Shown here: in pieces, positions 35,088 through 42,926 of the stretch
How the letters are laid out: each line of letters opens with the position of its first letter
Position numbering within the stretch: the stretch's first letter is position 1
NCBI GenBank assembly: GCA_020635255.1
Contig: JACKAC010000002.1
Span: 248,001 to 312,000, forward strand
Origin: Ignavibacteriales bacterium
Lineage (GTDB): Bacteria; Bacteroidota; Ignavibacteria; Tepidaquicellales; Tepidaquicellaceae
Direction of reading: 5' to 3'
DNA: 64,000 nucleotides
Position numbers and translations under genes: made by a program
The notes under the pieces: generated by a model
Told to the model about the DNA's origin: nothing
The model's input: only the letters and a program-made list of their open reading frames with translations
Database searches by the model: none

Positions 35088-35993
35088 CTATTTGTTTTGA
35101 ATTTTGCTTTCGATCCTATCGGCGATCTTTTCCCCGGTAAAGCCTTCATATTCGAGCACGTCATTAAATAGCGCGGGCTTAAACCATTTGTTTTCGAGAG
35201 CTATGGGGAGAACGTCAGCAGTGATCTTGTTTTTCAAAAATATTTCGCCCAGAATGGAATATAAACCGCCTGTTAAAAAGTGGTCTTCTAAAGTAACAAG
35301 CATATTGGAATTTTTCGCTGAATTAATAATTGCCTGTTCATCTATGGGCTTTACGGTCCTTATATTGGTAACCCCTATAGAATAACCTTTTTCCTCAAGT
35401 ATCTTCTTAGCTTCCATAGCCTGTTTGAGCAGGATGCCGTAAACGAGTATTGCAGCGTCTTTTCCCTCGGATATGATCTCGGCTTTACCGATCTCAAAAT
35501 CCTTAGAATGCTCAACAGCGGGTTTCAGATTGTTATATCTAATATAGAAGGGCGATTCGCTTGCCAGCACCTCAGGCAGACCAATGAGCATATCCTCCTC
35601 ATCAGCGGGGCAGAACACATTCACGTTTGGAATACCTCTCATAATAGAGACGTCCTCGATAGCCTGGTGAGTAGGTCCGTTTCCGTCGGAAAGGAATCCG
35701 GAGAAACCGCCGACCATTTTTACCGGGAGGTTCCCGATCCCAACATCGGTTCGAATAAATTCGAAAGCGCGCATAGTAATGAACGTCGCGAGCGCGTGAG
35801 TGATAGGGATCCTTCCTCTAAGCGCAAGTCCCGCGGACATCCCGATCATAGTTTGCTCGGTGATGCCGGTATCTATGAACCTGTTCCCGATTTTATCCGG
35901 CAGTCCTCTAATGGCGGCTCTATTTTCCGCAGTAACTACAAGATACCTGTCGTCCTTTTTTACTAATTCATGTAAAAGATCTTCGTATGTCAT
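35088..35993 (-). CDS. Transketolase-like protein, C-terminal half (pyrimidine and C domains)
   Basis: This 301-residue protein carries the pyrimidine-binding domain with the catalytic Glu in DTGITEQTMIGMSAGLALRG and GPTHQAIEDVSIMRGIPN, then the transketolase C-terminal domain (VTLEDHFLTGGLYS). The companion half is the next gene upstream in the operon. Together they make a complete thiamine diphosphate enzyme that moves two-carbon units. Split transketolases occur in secondary sugar pathways and in some archaea. It ends 2 bases before the aminotransferase start. Confidence 0.92.
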   Translation of the reverse strand: MTYEDLLHELVKKDDRYLVVTAENRAAIRGLPDKIGNRFIDTGITEQTMIGMSAGLALRGRIPITHALATFITMRAFEFIRTDVGIGNLPVKMVGGFSGFLSDGNGPTHQAIEDVSIMRGIPNVNVFCPADEEDMLIGLPEVLASESPFYIRYNNLKPAVEHSKDFEIGKAEIISEGKDAAILVYGILLKQAMEAKKILEEKGYSIGVTNIRTVKPIDEQAIINSAKNSNMLVTLEDHFLTGGLYSILGEIFLKNKITADVLPIALENKWFKPALFNDVLEYEGFTGEKIADRIESKIQNK

Positions 35994-36016
35994 TAAATTG
36001 ATTTTAAATTTTAAAA

Positions 36017-36874
36017 TTATCTCGCTACTATCGTCTCCGACGTCAGCTCGGCTTCTTTTTCGCCATGCAGTTCTTTCAAGAGCATGTCTACTTCTTCGTG
36101 TGTAAAATTAACGAACCACCTGTCGGCTCTTGCCTCTATGCTCGGCAGTCCTTTACCTCTCACGGTTTCGGCTACTATTACGCTCGGCTTTCCTTCTGCT
36201 AAAGGAAAGTTTGCAAAGCCTTCTTGCAGTTCATCGAAACTATGACCGTTCAGTGATCTTCCTTCCCATCCGAAAGCTTTAAACTTGTCGGTGATGGAAT
36301 TGAGCGGTATGAGTTCCTCGGTCTGTATGTTTGCCTGGAACTTGTTCCTGTCCACAACCGCTATAAGGTTGTCCAGTTTAAACGAAGCGGCGACAAGCGC
36401 GGCTTCCCAAACAGAGCCTTCATTGAGCTCGCCGTCACCGAGTATGACTACCACTTTGTTCTTTTGTCCCCTGAGCTTACAATCGAGCGCGATGCCTATT
36501 GACACACTGAGCAGATGTCCGAGTGACCCGGAATGAAATTCGATGCCGGGAATATTCCTGTTAGGATGCCAGTATATATTATCATTGGTCTTTAAATGAT
36601 TTTTCAGTCTATCCCTTTCGATAAATCCCAGTTCCGCTAAGGTGCCGTAAAGCGCCGGTACGTCATGTCCCTTAGATAAAAGGAGGTAGTCCCTCTCAGG
36701 GTCGGTCAGGTTATCTTTATTAATATTAAGGAAGTCTTTATAAAGGTAAACAATAAGGTCAGCACATGAGAGCGACGCTCCGATAAAGCATCCTCCGTCG
36801 GTGGACATCCTTATTATATGTTCTCTCACCTTAAAAGCAGTTTCTTCCAGGTCTTTTCTCTTTTGTTCTTCCAT
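36017..36874 (-). CDS. Transketolase-like protein, N-terminal half (TPP-binding domain)
   Basis: This 285-residue protein has the transketolase N-terminal fold. LLSKGHDVPALYGTLAELG has the conserved His, HSGSLGHLLSVSIGIAL follows, and the TPP/Mg motif GDGELNEGS runs on to VDRN near residue 175. It lacks the pyrimidine domain, which the following gene supplies. The ATG overlaps the cytidylyltransferase stop by one base (TAATG), so the two are translationally coupled. A housekeeping transketolase is expected elsewhere in the genome. This copy is dedicated to the glycan operon, by inference. Confidence 0.92.
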   Translation of the reverse strand: MEEQKRKDLEETAFKVREHIIRMSTDGGCFIGASLSCADLIVYLYKDFLNINKDNLTDPERDYLLLSKGHDVPALYGTLAELGFIERDRLKNHLKTNDNIYWHPNRNIPGIEFHSGSLGHLLSVSIGIALDCKLRGQKNKVVVILGDGELNEGSVWEAALVAASFKLDNLIAVVDRNKFQANIQTEELIPLNSITDKFKAFGWEGRSLNGHSFDELQEGFANFPLAEGKPSVIVAETVRGKGLPSIEARADRWFVNFTHEEVDMLLKELHGEKEAELTSETIVAR

Positions 36875-37686
36875 TAAATAATTTTGGTTTGTTCTTTTGT
36901 AATTGTTTTTAACTCGTCCAGATGGTTTCTATACCAGTTTACACCGGCATACATTTTATTGATATCGTAAATTTCCGGTTTTTCTTCGAGAAGGGCTAAT
37001 ATCTCATCAAGTCCGAACATAGGATCCTTTTCATAAAGCTCATCATATACTCTATTAATAAAATCATAATCTTCTTTATAATCAATTGTGAACCTGTGCG
37101 ACATTGAGTAATCCTTTCCGGATCCCCATTCTACGTTTCCGATGCGGAATCTACCGCTGTTTTCCCAGATATAGGGTGTCGTATGCTCCCTTTCCATAGG
37201 CAGTTTAGCCTCATTATAAGCAGTCTCCAGCACTTCCATAGGCATTACCTCGACGTCGTTTCCATCCGGGAAAGTAGCGGGATGGAGGTCACTGACGAAG
37301 CCGTATTTATCCTCATTGTCGAGATAATAGTTTATCACTCTATCTATAATTTTGGGATCTATGAGCGGGCAGTCCGATGGGATCTTTACAATGATGTCAG
37401 CGTTGTATTTTTTCCCTGCTTCGTAATGTCTCTCGAGAAGGTCGGTGGGATGTCCCCTGAAGCAGTTGAATCCGTATTCGGCGCAGAGTTTTTCCACATC
37501 GTCGTCTTCAGCATCGTAAGTGGTCGCAACGACGACTGTTTTGGGAATTGCCGAAGCCTCTATCCTCTCGACCATTCTGACGAGCAGAGGTTTTCCGGCG
37601 AGAGGCATAACAATTTTTCCCGGTAAACGGGTAGAACCCGTACGCGCCTGTGTTACTATTACTATATTTTTATTTTTACTATCCAA
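36874..37686 (-). CDS. SpsF-type cytidylyltransferase
   Basis: This 270-residue nucleotidyltransferase is of the CTP_transf_3 family. The N-terminal signature QARTGSTRLPGKIVMPLAGKPLL binds the nucleotide, IPSDCPLIDP near residue 102 is the metal-binding region, and DGNDVEVMP and HTTPYIWE follow. Relatives (SpsF of spore-coat glycan, CMP-Kdo and CMP-sialic acid synthetases) make CMP-activated sugar acids. With a NeuB-like synthase in the same operon, the likely reaction is CMP activation of its product. It starts 14 bases after the transferase gene. Confidence 0.87.
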   Translation of the reverse strand: MDSKNKNIVIVTQARTGSTRLPGKIVMPLAGKPLLVRMVERIEASAIPKTVVVATTYDAEDDDVEKLCAEYGFNCFRGHPTDLLERHYEAGKKYNADIIVKIPSDCPLIDPKIIDRVINYYLDNEDKYGFVSDLHPATFPDGNDVEVMPMEVLETAYNEAKLPMEREHTTPYIWENSGRFRIGNVEWGSGKDYSMSHRFTIDYKEDYDFINRVYDELYEKDPMFGLDEILALLEEKPEIYDINKMYAGVNWYRNHLDELKTITKEQTKII

Positions 37687-37700
37687 ATGAACTAAACAAC

Positions 37701-38723
37701 CTATCTTGCGGCGCTGTAGCTTTTGTTGAACGGCTTAGCGCCTTTTGATATATCCTTACTAAAATCGTTAGTGCCCTCCAAAAGCTCTTTACATACCTGA
37801 GCTATATTATAAGAGGATACGCCTCCGTTTTGAATCGGCGTGAGTTCGCGAAGCTCCTCGATGGGAAACTCGGAATAAACTTCCTTACCAAGCGCTAAGC
37901 CGACATATACTACTGTCGAAAATTTAGTGATCAGCACATCGCAGTTCGCTATCATGTGATCGGTATTACCCACGGAATACACGAGCGCTCCCGGAGCCCA
38001 TTTCCTTATCTCCCTGGTCGCGCGCGGGACGTTTTCGTTAGGGTGCAGTTTGAATATAATCTGCTTACCGTCCGCGATTTCCATAACTCTTTTAATGAAC
38101 TTCTTCCTGTTCTCGTATTTGTAGGTCTCTCTCGAATCTGACGTACATACAAGTACGTAATGTTTATGTGGAAAATTATTATTCAGATAATCGTTACAAT
38201 GATCGAAATTAGGAAGACCTGTAACGACGATCTTGCTTTCGTCAGCCCCCTTTTTTGCGAATAGTTTCTTATATCCTTCCGATGCCACGCAGAATTTTGT
38301 GTATAGATTAGAAAGCCCGGTTGTGGACGTACTCGCAAAATATCTAGGAAGGTTAAATCTTTTCACCAGATGATATGTGAGATTTTCCGGATCGGTCATC
38401 CCCTCCTGTACGAGCACCATATTCTTGTCCCGTGTGTTTTTTGGAACAACGAGGTCACTGCACGTTACGACCAGGTCATAGTCATGAGATTTGCCCTCGA
38501 AATCATTTTTAAGTTTATGATTTTTGAGGTAGGCTTCCGTTCTGCGTTTAAACTTTCCTCCCAATACGGTAAAATTGAGGAGTCCCAGATTAGTGGCGAG
38601 CTTTTCGATACCGTCACAATAATAGGCGGAAAAATACATATCGTACCCTTCGAGGTGTTTGGATACTCTATGAAGCATCGTAGTTTGGTTCAGTGAACCA
38701 CATATGAACAAGATCTTTTTCAT
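37701..38723 (-). CDS. GT-B-like transferase (CDP-glycerol glycerophosphotransferase-like)
   Basis: This 340-residue soluble protein has a two-Rossmann GT-B look. The N-terminal half is KILFICGSLNQTTMLHRV and VTCSDLVVPKNTR. The C-terminal half has IIFKLHPNENVPRATREI (near residue 218) and ANCDVLITKFSTVVYVGLALGKEV (near 258), which resemble the nucleotide-sugar-binding half of glycerophosphotransferases and UDP-GlcNAc 2-epimerases. The exact reaction cannot be named. It is the first gene of the eight-gene operon, so it likely builds the glycan or an early precursor. The next gene follows after 14 bases. Confidence 0.7.
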   Translation of the reverse strand: MKKILFICGSLNQTTMLHRVSKHLEGYDMYFSAYYCDGIEKLATNLGLLNFTVLGGKFKRRTEAYLKNHKLKNDFEGKSHDYDLVVTCSDLVVPKNTRDKNMVLVQEGMTDPENLTYHLVKRFNLPRYFASTSTTGLSNLYTKFCVASEGYKKLFAKKGADESKIVVTGLPNFDHCNDYLNNNFPHKHYVLVCTSDSRETYKYENRKKFIKRVMEIADGKQIIFKLHPNENVPRATREIRKWAPGALVYSVGNTDHMIANCDVLITKFSTVVYVGLALGKEVYSEFPIEELRELTPIQNGGVSSYNIAQVCKELLEGTNDFSKDISKGAKPFNKSYSAAR

Positions 38724-38944
38724 AGGAAAGCCCGATATGTTTATAATATGCCTAATTTTAATTTTATTTTAAATGAATTTCTGTTTATAATAAACCCCTA
38801 ATATATTATCAATTATGAATTTACACATATAGACAGGGATATTTTGAAACATCACTTAATATTTATATATTAAACAATAAATATAAGAAGTAAATTTTCT
38901 GAATTGTCATATAATTATTATTTTTTTGTAAGATTTTACGGATA
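38724..38944. promoter_or_regulatory. Divergent intergenic region (glycan operon / dnaG)
   Basis: These 221 bases separate the leftward glycan operon from rightward dnaG. They are very AT-rich and must hold both promoters. A TTGTCA at 38904-38909 is seen, but I find no full TTGACA-N17-TAnnTTTG in either direction, so no promoter is assigned. No open frame, tRNA or clear hairpin terminator is visible. Confidence 0.4.
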
Positions 38945-40777
38945 ATGCGAATTCCTCCCGAAAAGCTGGACGAGATAGCCCAGGCAAATGACATCATCGA
39001 TATAATATCTTCTTACACGCGCGTGAAAAAGAGCGGTAAGTCGTTCCTTGCATTATGTCCGTTTCACCCGGATAAAAATCCGTCGATGAACGTATCTCCC
39101 GAGAAACAGGTGTACCATTGTTTTTCCTGCGGGGCGAGCGGTAACGTGTATAAGTTTGTGCAGGATTACGAAAAGGTAACGTTCGTCGAAGCGGCACAGA
39201 TACTTGCAGACCGTGCGGGGATAGAGCTTAACTATTCATGGAGTTCGCCCGACACGTCGAACGAAATTTCACTCTTATTCGAAATAAATAAATTTGCCGC
39301 GAAGTATTTTCACAATAATCTAAAGAACGCTCCCGATGTAGAGCGCAACTTTGTGATGGACTATCTCGCAATGCGGAGAATAAAACCGGACACAGTGAAG
39401 AAGTTCGGTGTCGGGTACGCGACGAAGGACTGGGAAGGACTCTTCAATTACTTCGCCGAGGATAATACGTTCAAGGCGAGGGACGTGGAGACGGCGGGCT
39501 TGATATTAAAGAGGGAGAACGACAAGACGCGGTTTTATGACAGGTTCCGGGGACGGCTGATATTCCCGGTATTCAATGAGAGCGGGAAGGTGGTGGCGTT
39601 CGGCGGAAGGATATTGTATGAGGATGAGAAAGGGGCGAAGTATATTAACTCGCCGGAATCGAAGATATACAACAAGAGTAAGATATTGTACGGGCTGAAC
39701 TTCGCGAAAGAGAGCATACGTACGCTGGATTACATACTGCTGGTGGAGGGTTACATGGACGTGATATCACTTTACCAGGCCGGAGTGCATAACGTGGTGG
39801 CATCGAGCGGTACTTCGCTGACGGAAGACCAGGCGAGATTGATCTCACGATACACAAAGAACGTGGTACTGTTGTTCGACTCGGACTTCGCGGGAGTGAA
39901 AGCGGCGCGCCGTGGGATAGAGATACTGCTTGAGGCTGGACTGGACCTGAATATAGTTTCACTGCCGGAGGGTGAGGACCCGGATTCGATAGTTAATAAG
40001 GAGGGTAAGGACGGTTTCCTTAAACATCTTAATAAGAAGAAGTCCGTGCTGAGGTTCGTGGGTGACATATACGAGAAAGAGGATAAGCTTTCCACGCCGG
40101 AGGAAAAGACGGTATTTGTCAAAGAGATGATAGCGTATATAAGCAAGATGCCCGACAGCATAAAGCGTGCGTTTTATGTGAAGGAGATAGCGTCGGCGTA
40201 TAATCTGTATGAGTCGGACCTGCGCGCGGAGCTGGAGAAGGCGGTGAAAGACACGCGGAAGGCTTCCGCGCCAAATAAGCCGGTGAAGACACAGGTGAAG
40301 AAGACGGCGAGCAAGAGCAAGAACGGTGTATCGGGGCTCGAGGAGGAGGTGCTGAAGATATTCATAAAAGGTGACAGCGAGGCTGTGGAGTACGCAGAGA
40401 ATAATCTGCATATCGAGCATTTCAGTAATGAGATGATAGTAGAGATAGTGCGGTGCTTTTTGGATCAGCTGGTGGATGATGGCAAAACGGACATATCGAA
40501 AATACTAAATACAATAGAGAGCGAGGACACGAAGAAGCTCATTACGAGTTTATCGGTGGAGAAATACAGGGTGAGTGAGCGCGACGTGCAAACCAAGAAC
40601 GACCACTTCACGGGATTTGTGGAGGAGAAGATAAATCTAAAATATGCGAAGGACGTGCTGAAAAAGCTAGAAAAGAGGAAATACGAGGCGGAGCTGGAGA
40701 AGCTCCCTAAGACAGAGGAATATCTAAACGCACGTCACGAATTAAGTGTAAAAATAAATCAGCTGGAGAGATCATGA
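38945..40777 (+). CDS. dnaG: DNA primase DnaG
   Basis: This 610-residue enzyme makes RNA primers for replication. It has an N-terminal CHC2 zinc finger with Cys38, His41, Cys59 and Cys62 (CPFHPDKNP ... HCFSCGASG). The catalytic core has YINSPESKIYNKSK and the Toprim motif LLVEGYMDVISLYQ, then VLLFDSDFAGVKAARRG for metal binding. The C-terminal helicase-binding domain, after a Lys-rich linker around 440-460, is diverged, as usual. The codons are richer in G-ending forms than in nearby genes. The last 4 bases (ATGA) overlap the following exported-protein gene. Confidence 0.96.
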   Translation: MRIPPEKLDEIAQANDIIDIISSYTRVKKSGKSFLALCPFHPDKNPSMNVSPEKQVYHCFSCGASGNVYKFVQDYEKVTFVEAAQILADRAGIELNYSWSSPDTSNEISLLFEINKFAAKYFHNNLKNAPDVERNFVMDYLAMRRIKPDTVKKFGVGYATKDWEGLFNYFAEDNTFKARDVETAGLILKRENDKTRFYDRFRGRLIFPVFNESGKVVAFGGRILYEDEKGAKYINSPESKIYNKSKILYGLNFAKESIRTLDYILLVEGYMDVISLYQAGVHNVVASSGTSLTEDQARLISRYTKNVVLLFDSDFAGVKAARRGIEILLEAGLDLNIVSLPEGEDPDSIVNKEGKDGFLKHLNKKKSVLRFVGDIYEKEDKLSTPEEKTVFVKEMIAYISKMPDSIKRAFYVKEIASAYNLYESDLRAELEKAVKDTRKASAPNKPVKTQVKKTASKSKNGVSGLEEEVLKIFIKGDSEAVEYAENNLHIEHFSNEMIVEIVRCFLDQLVDDGKTDISKILNTIESEDTKKLITSLSVEKYRVSERDVQTKNDHFTGFVEEKINLKYAKDVLKKLEKRKYEAELEKLPKTEEYLNARHELSVKINQLERS

Positions 40778-41211
40778 TAAAATTCATGTTAATATTAGCT
40801 GCGGTCGCGGTGCCGTGTATAGTGATGGCGCAGGATGGAAGCAGTACGACCACGGAAGTGAAAACGAACGTTGCGAGTGACTCGCTGGATGTGCCGATGG
40901 ACGCTCCGTTTATGGGACAGAAGTTCATACGGTATATGTATAAGCCGGATAAGCGTCCGAGAGATAAAAGCGAATGGGGCGACAAGAAGTACTTCGTGCT
41001 GGAGGTGTCCACAGACCGCTTGCCTACGGGTGAGATGAGAGCGATGCCTTTTACTACGATAGTGTGGGAGGGCGAAGAATTTTTCGTGGCATTCGAAGTA
41101 GTTACGTCATTCGATACGAAAGAAGAGGTATTAAAGTACGCGGAAGAAAACGGGATAACGGATATAGACCTTACGGATTACGAGGAGGTGTCCCCGGAAG
41201 ACAGCGAGTGA
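40774..41211 (+). CDS. Exported acidic protein coupled to dnaG
   Basis: The ATG at 40774 overlaps the dnaG stop in ATGA. The 145-residue product starts with a signal peptide (MIKFMLILAAVAVPCIVMAQ). The mature part is acidic, with a central basic patch (YMYKPDKRPRDKSEWG) and a compact domain (FVLEVSTDRLPTGEMRAMPF ... FFVAFEVV). I do not recognise the family. An exported protein in a primase transcript is odd. Either it is only transcriptionally linked or the gene order is accidental. It ends exactly where the convergent symporter gene ends. Confidence 0.7.
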   Translation: MIKFMLILAAVAVPCIVMAQDGSSTTTEVKTNVASDSLDVPMDAPFMGQKFIRYMYKPDKRPRDKSEWGDKKYFVLEVSTDRLPTGEMRAMPFTTIVWEGEEFFVAFEVVTSFDTKEEVLKYAEENGITDIDLTDYEEVSPEDSE

Positions 41212-42747
41212 TCAACCGAGACCAAACACAACTTTCCCCCAGAGAAACATCATTATAGTCACAATCAATGAGCCGGCAAGATTTAGCCATATACCGGCTT
41301 TTATCATGTCTTTCACTTTTATCATGTCACTTCCAAAGACGATCATATTTGCAGGTGTTGCAATCGGAAGCATGAACGCGAAGGATGCCGCGATCGTAAC
41401 GGGTATCATCAACAATAACGGGTCGACTCCTATAGATTGCGACAGGACAAGTATAACGGGCAGAAATATTTGCGATGAAGCAGTATTAGATGTGAACTCG
41501 GTGAAGAAGTTCATGAAAGTCGTTATGCTGAGGACGAGTACAAATGTCGGGAACACTGCAAAGACAGCCAGCTGATCTGCCATCCATTGAGAAAGCCCGG
41601 TTTTTATAAAGCCCTCGGCTAGCGCAAATCCGCCTCCAAATAAAAGTATCACTCCAAAAGGTATTTTAGAAAGTGCGCGCGTATTCATCAGCATTTTACC
41701 CTTCGGATTTTTCGCGGGTATAATAAAGAGAATGAGCGCCATAAAGATCGCTACGGTCGCGTCAGTATAGTATTCCGGATTAGGAAAAAGTTTATTCCAT
41801 CCCGGTAGCAAAAGGTCTCCTATCTGCAGGTCAGCCCGTGTGAACCATAACACCGCCGTTCCGACAAAGACGGTAAGCACCATCTTTTCCTCGTAAGTGA
41901 TCTTTCCGAGTGAGAGGTACTCCTCTTTTAATATAGCCGGGTCGAGCCCCGCGTATGAGTCTCTATGTATGAAAAATTTCTTTAACAGGAAGAACGCTAC
42001 GACGAAAAGTATTAGTGATGTAGGAAGAGCAAAAACAAACCATGTGGTGAAGTTAACAGTCTGCTCATTGGGAAATGCTTTTATGTAATTGCTCAGGAAT
42101 ATCAGATTAGGCGGTGTGCCGACAAGTGTTGCAATCCCTCCTATGGATGAAGCATACGCCACACCAAGCAGTAAGGCTATCGAGAATCCGGCAGTGCGCC
42201 CGGACTGGTTATTGATCTCATAAACTATAGCAAGTGTGGTCGGGAGCATCATCATCACAGTCGCGGTATTGGAGATCCACATGGAAAGGAAATAGGACGC
42301 GAACATAAAGCTCGCGAGTATCTTACCGGGGTGGTTTCCGACGGACATTATTATTCTCAGAGCGATCCTTCTGTGTAGATTCCATTTTTCCATCGCAATT
42401 GCTATTATAAACCCGCCGATAAAAAGGAATATCACCTGGTTCATATAGAGGGGAGCGATGTCGTTAGTATTCATTATTCCGAAGAAAGGAAAAAGTATAA
42501 AAGGCAGTATGGCAGTAACCGCGATGGGCACGGCTTCGAGTATCCACCAGACAGCCATCCATACGGCTATCGAAAGCATGTAAGTAAGCTGTGGTCTTGC
42601 GGGATCTATCTCGACTAACAGATTTATTAACAGCGCAATGAGAGGACCCAGGGCAACCTTTATAAGCTGGATAACAGGGTCATCGCTACGGGAAAAGAAC
42701 CCATGGAAACGATGAATATTGAATTTTCGGTCGGGAGAATTGTTCAA
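41212..42747 (-). CDS. SLC13/DASS family sodium:anion symporter
   Basis: This 511-residue transporter has about eleven membrane segments and the two SNT motifs of the divalent anion:Na+ symporter family, WISNTATVMMMLP near residue 160 and EFTSNTASSQIFLP near 420, which form the sodium and substrate site. GTPPNLIF (about 212) and the ATPANMIVFGS region near 465 are further family marks. Substrates in the family are dicarboxylates, citrate, phosphate or sulfate. The substrate here is not settled by sequence. It lies alone on the minus strand with no gap to the gene that converges on it. Confidence 0.9.
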   Translation of the reverse strand: MNNSPDRKFNIHRFHGFFSRSDDPVIQLIKVALGPLIALLINLLVEIDPARPQLTYMLSIAVWMAVWWILEAVPIAVTAILPFILFPFFGIMNTNDIAPLYMNQVIFLFIGGFIIAIAMEKWNLHRRIALRIIMSVGNHPGKILASFMFASYFLSMWISNTATVMMMLPTTLAIVYEINNQSGRTAGFSIALLLGVAYASSIGGIATLVGTPPNLIFLSNYIKAFPNEQTVNFTTWFVFALPTSLILFVVAFFLLKKFFIHRDSYAGLDPAILKEEYLSLGKITYEEKMVLTVFVGTAVLWFTRADLQIGDLLLPGWNKLFPNPEYYTDATVAIFMALILFIIPAKNPKGKMLMNTRALSKIPFGVILLFGGGFALAEGFIKTGLSQWMADQLAVFAVFPTFVLVLSITTFMNFFTEFTSNTASSQIFLPVILVLSQSIGVDPLLLMIPVTIAASFAFMLPIATPANMIVFGSDMIKVKDMIKAGIWLNLAGSLIVTIMMFLWGKVVFGLG

Positions 42748-42926
42748 GTTCTAATCCGGATTTTCTGCAATTTAAACGCTTTAGGCTTTAGATAATACGA
42801 TAAACCAATTCCATAAGCGAGCGTATATTAATAATATATTAATTGACTTTGTTTAAGAAAATCTTTTGTTTAAACTTTAATAATCAGAAGGTTGGGGGAC
42901 CTTTATAAACCATAATCCAGATCATA

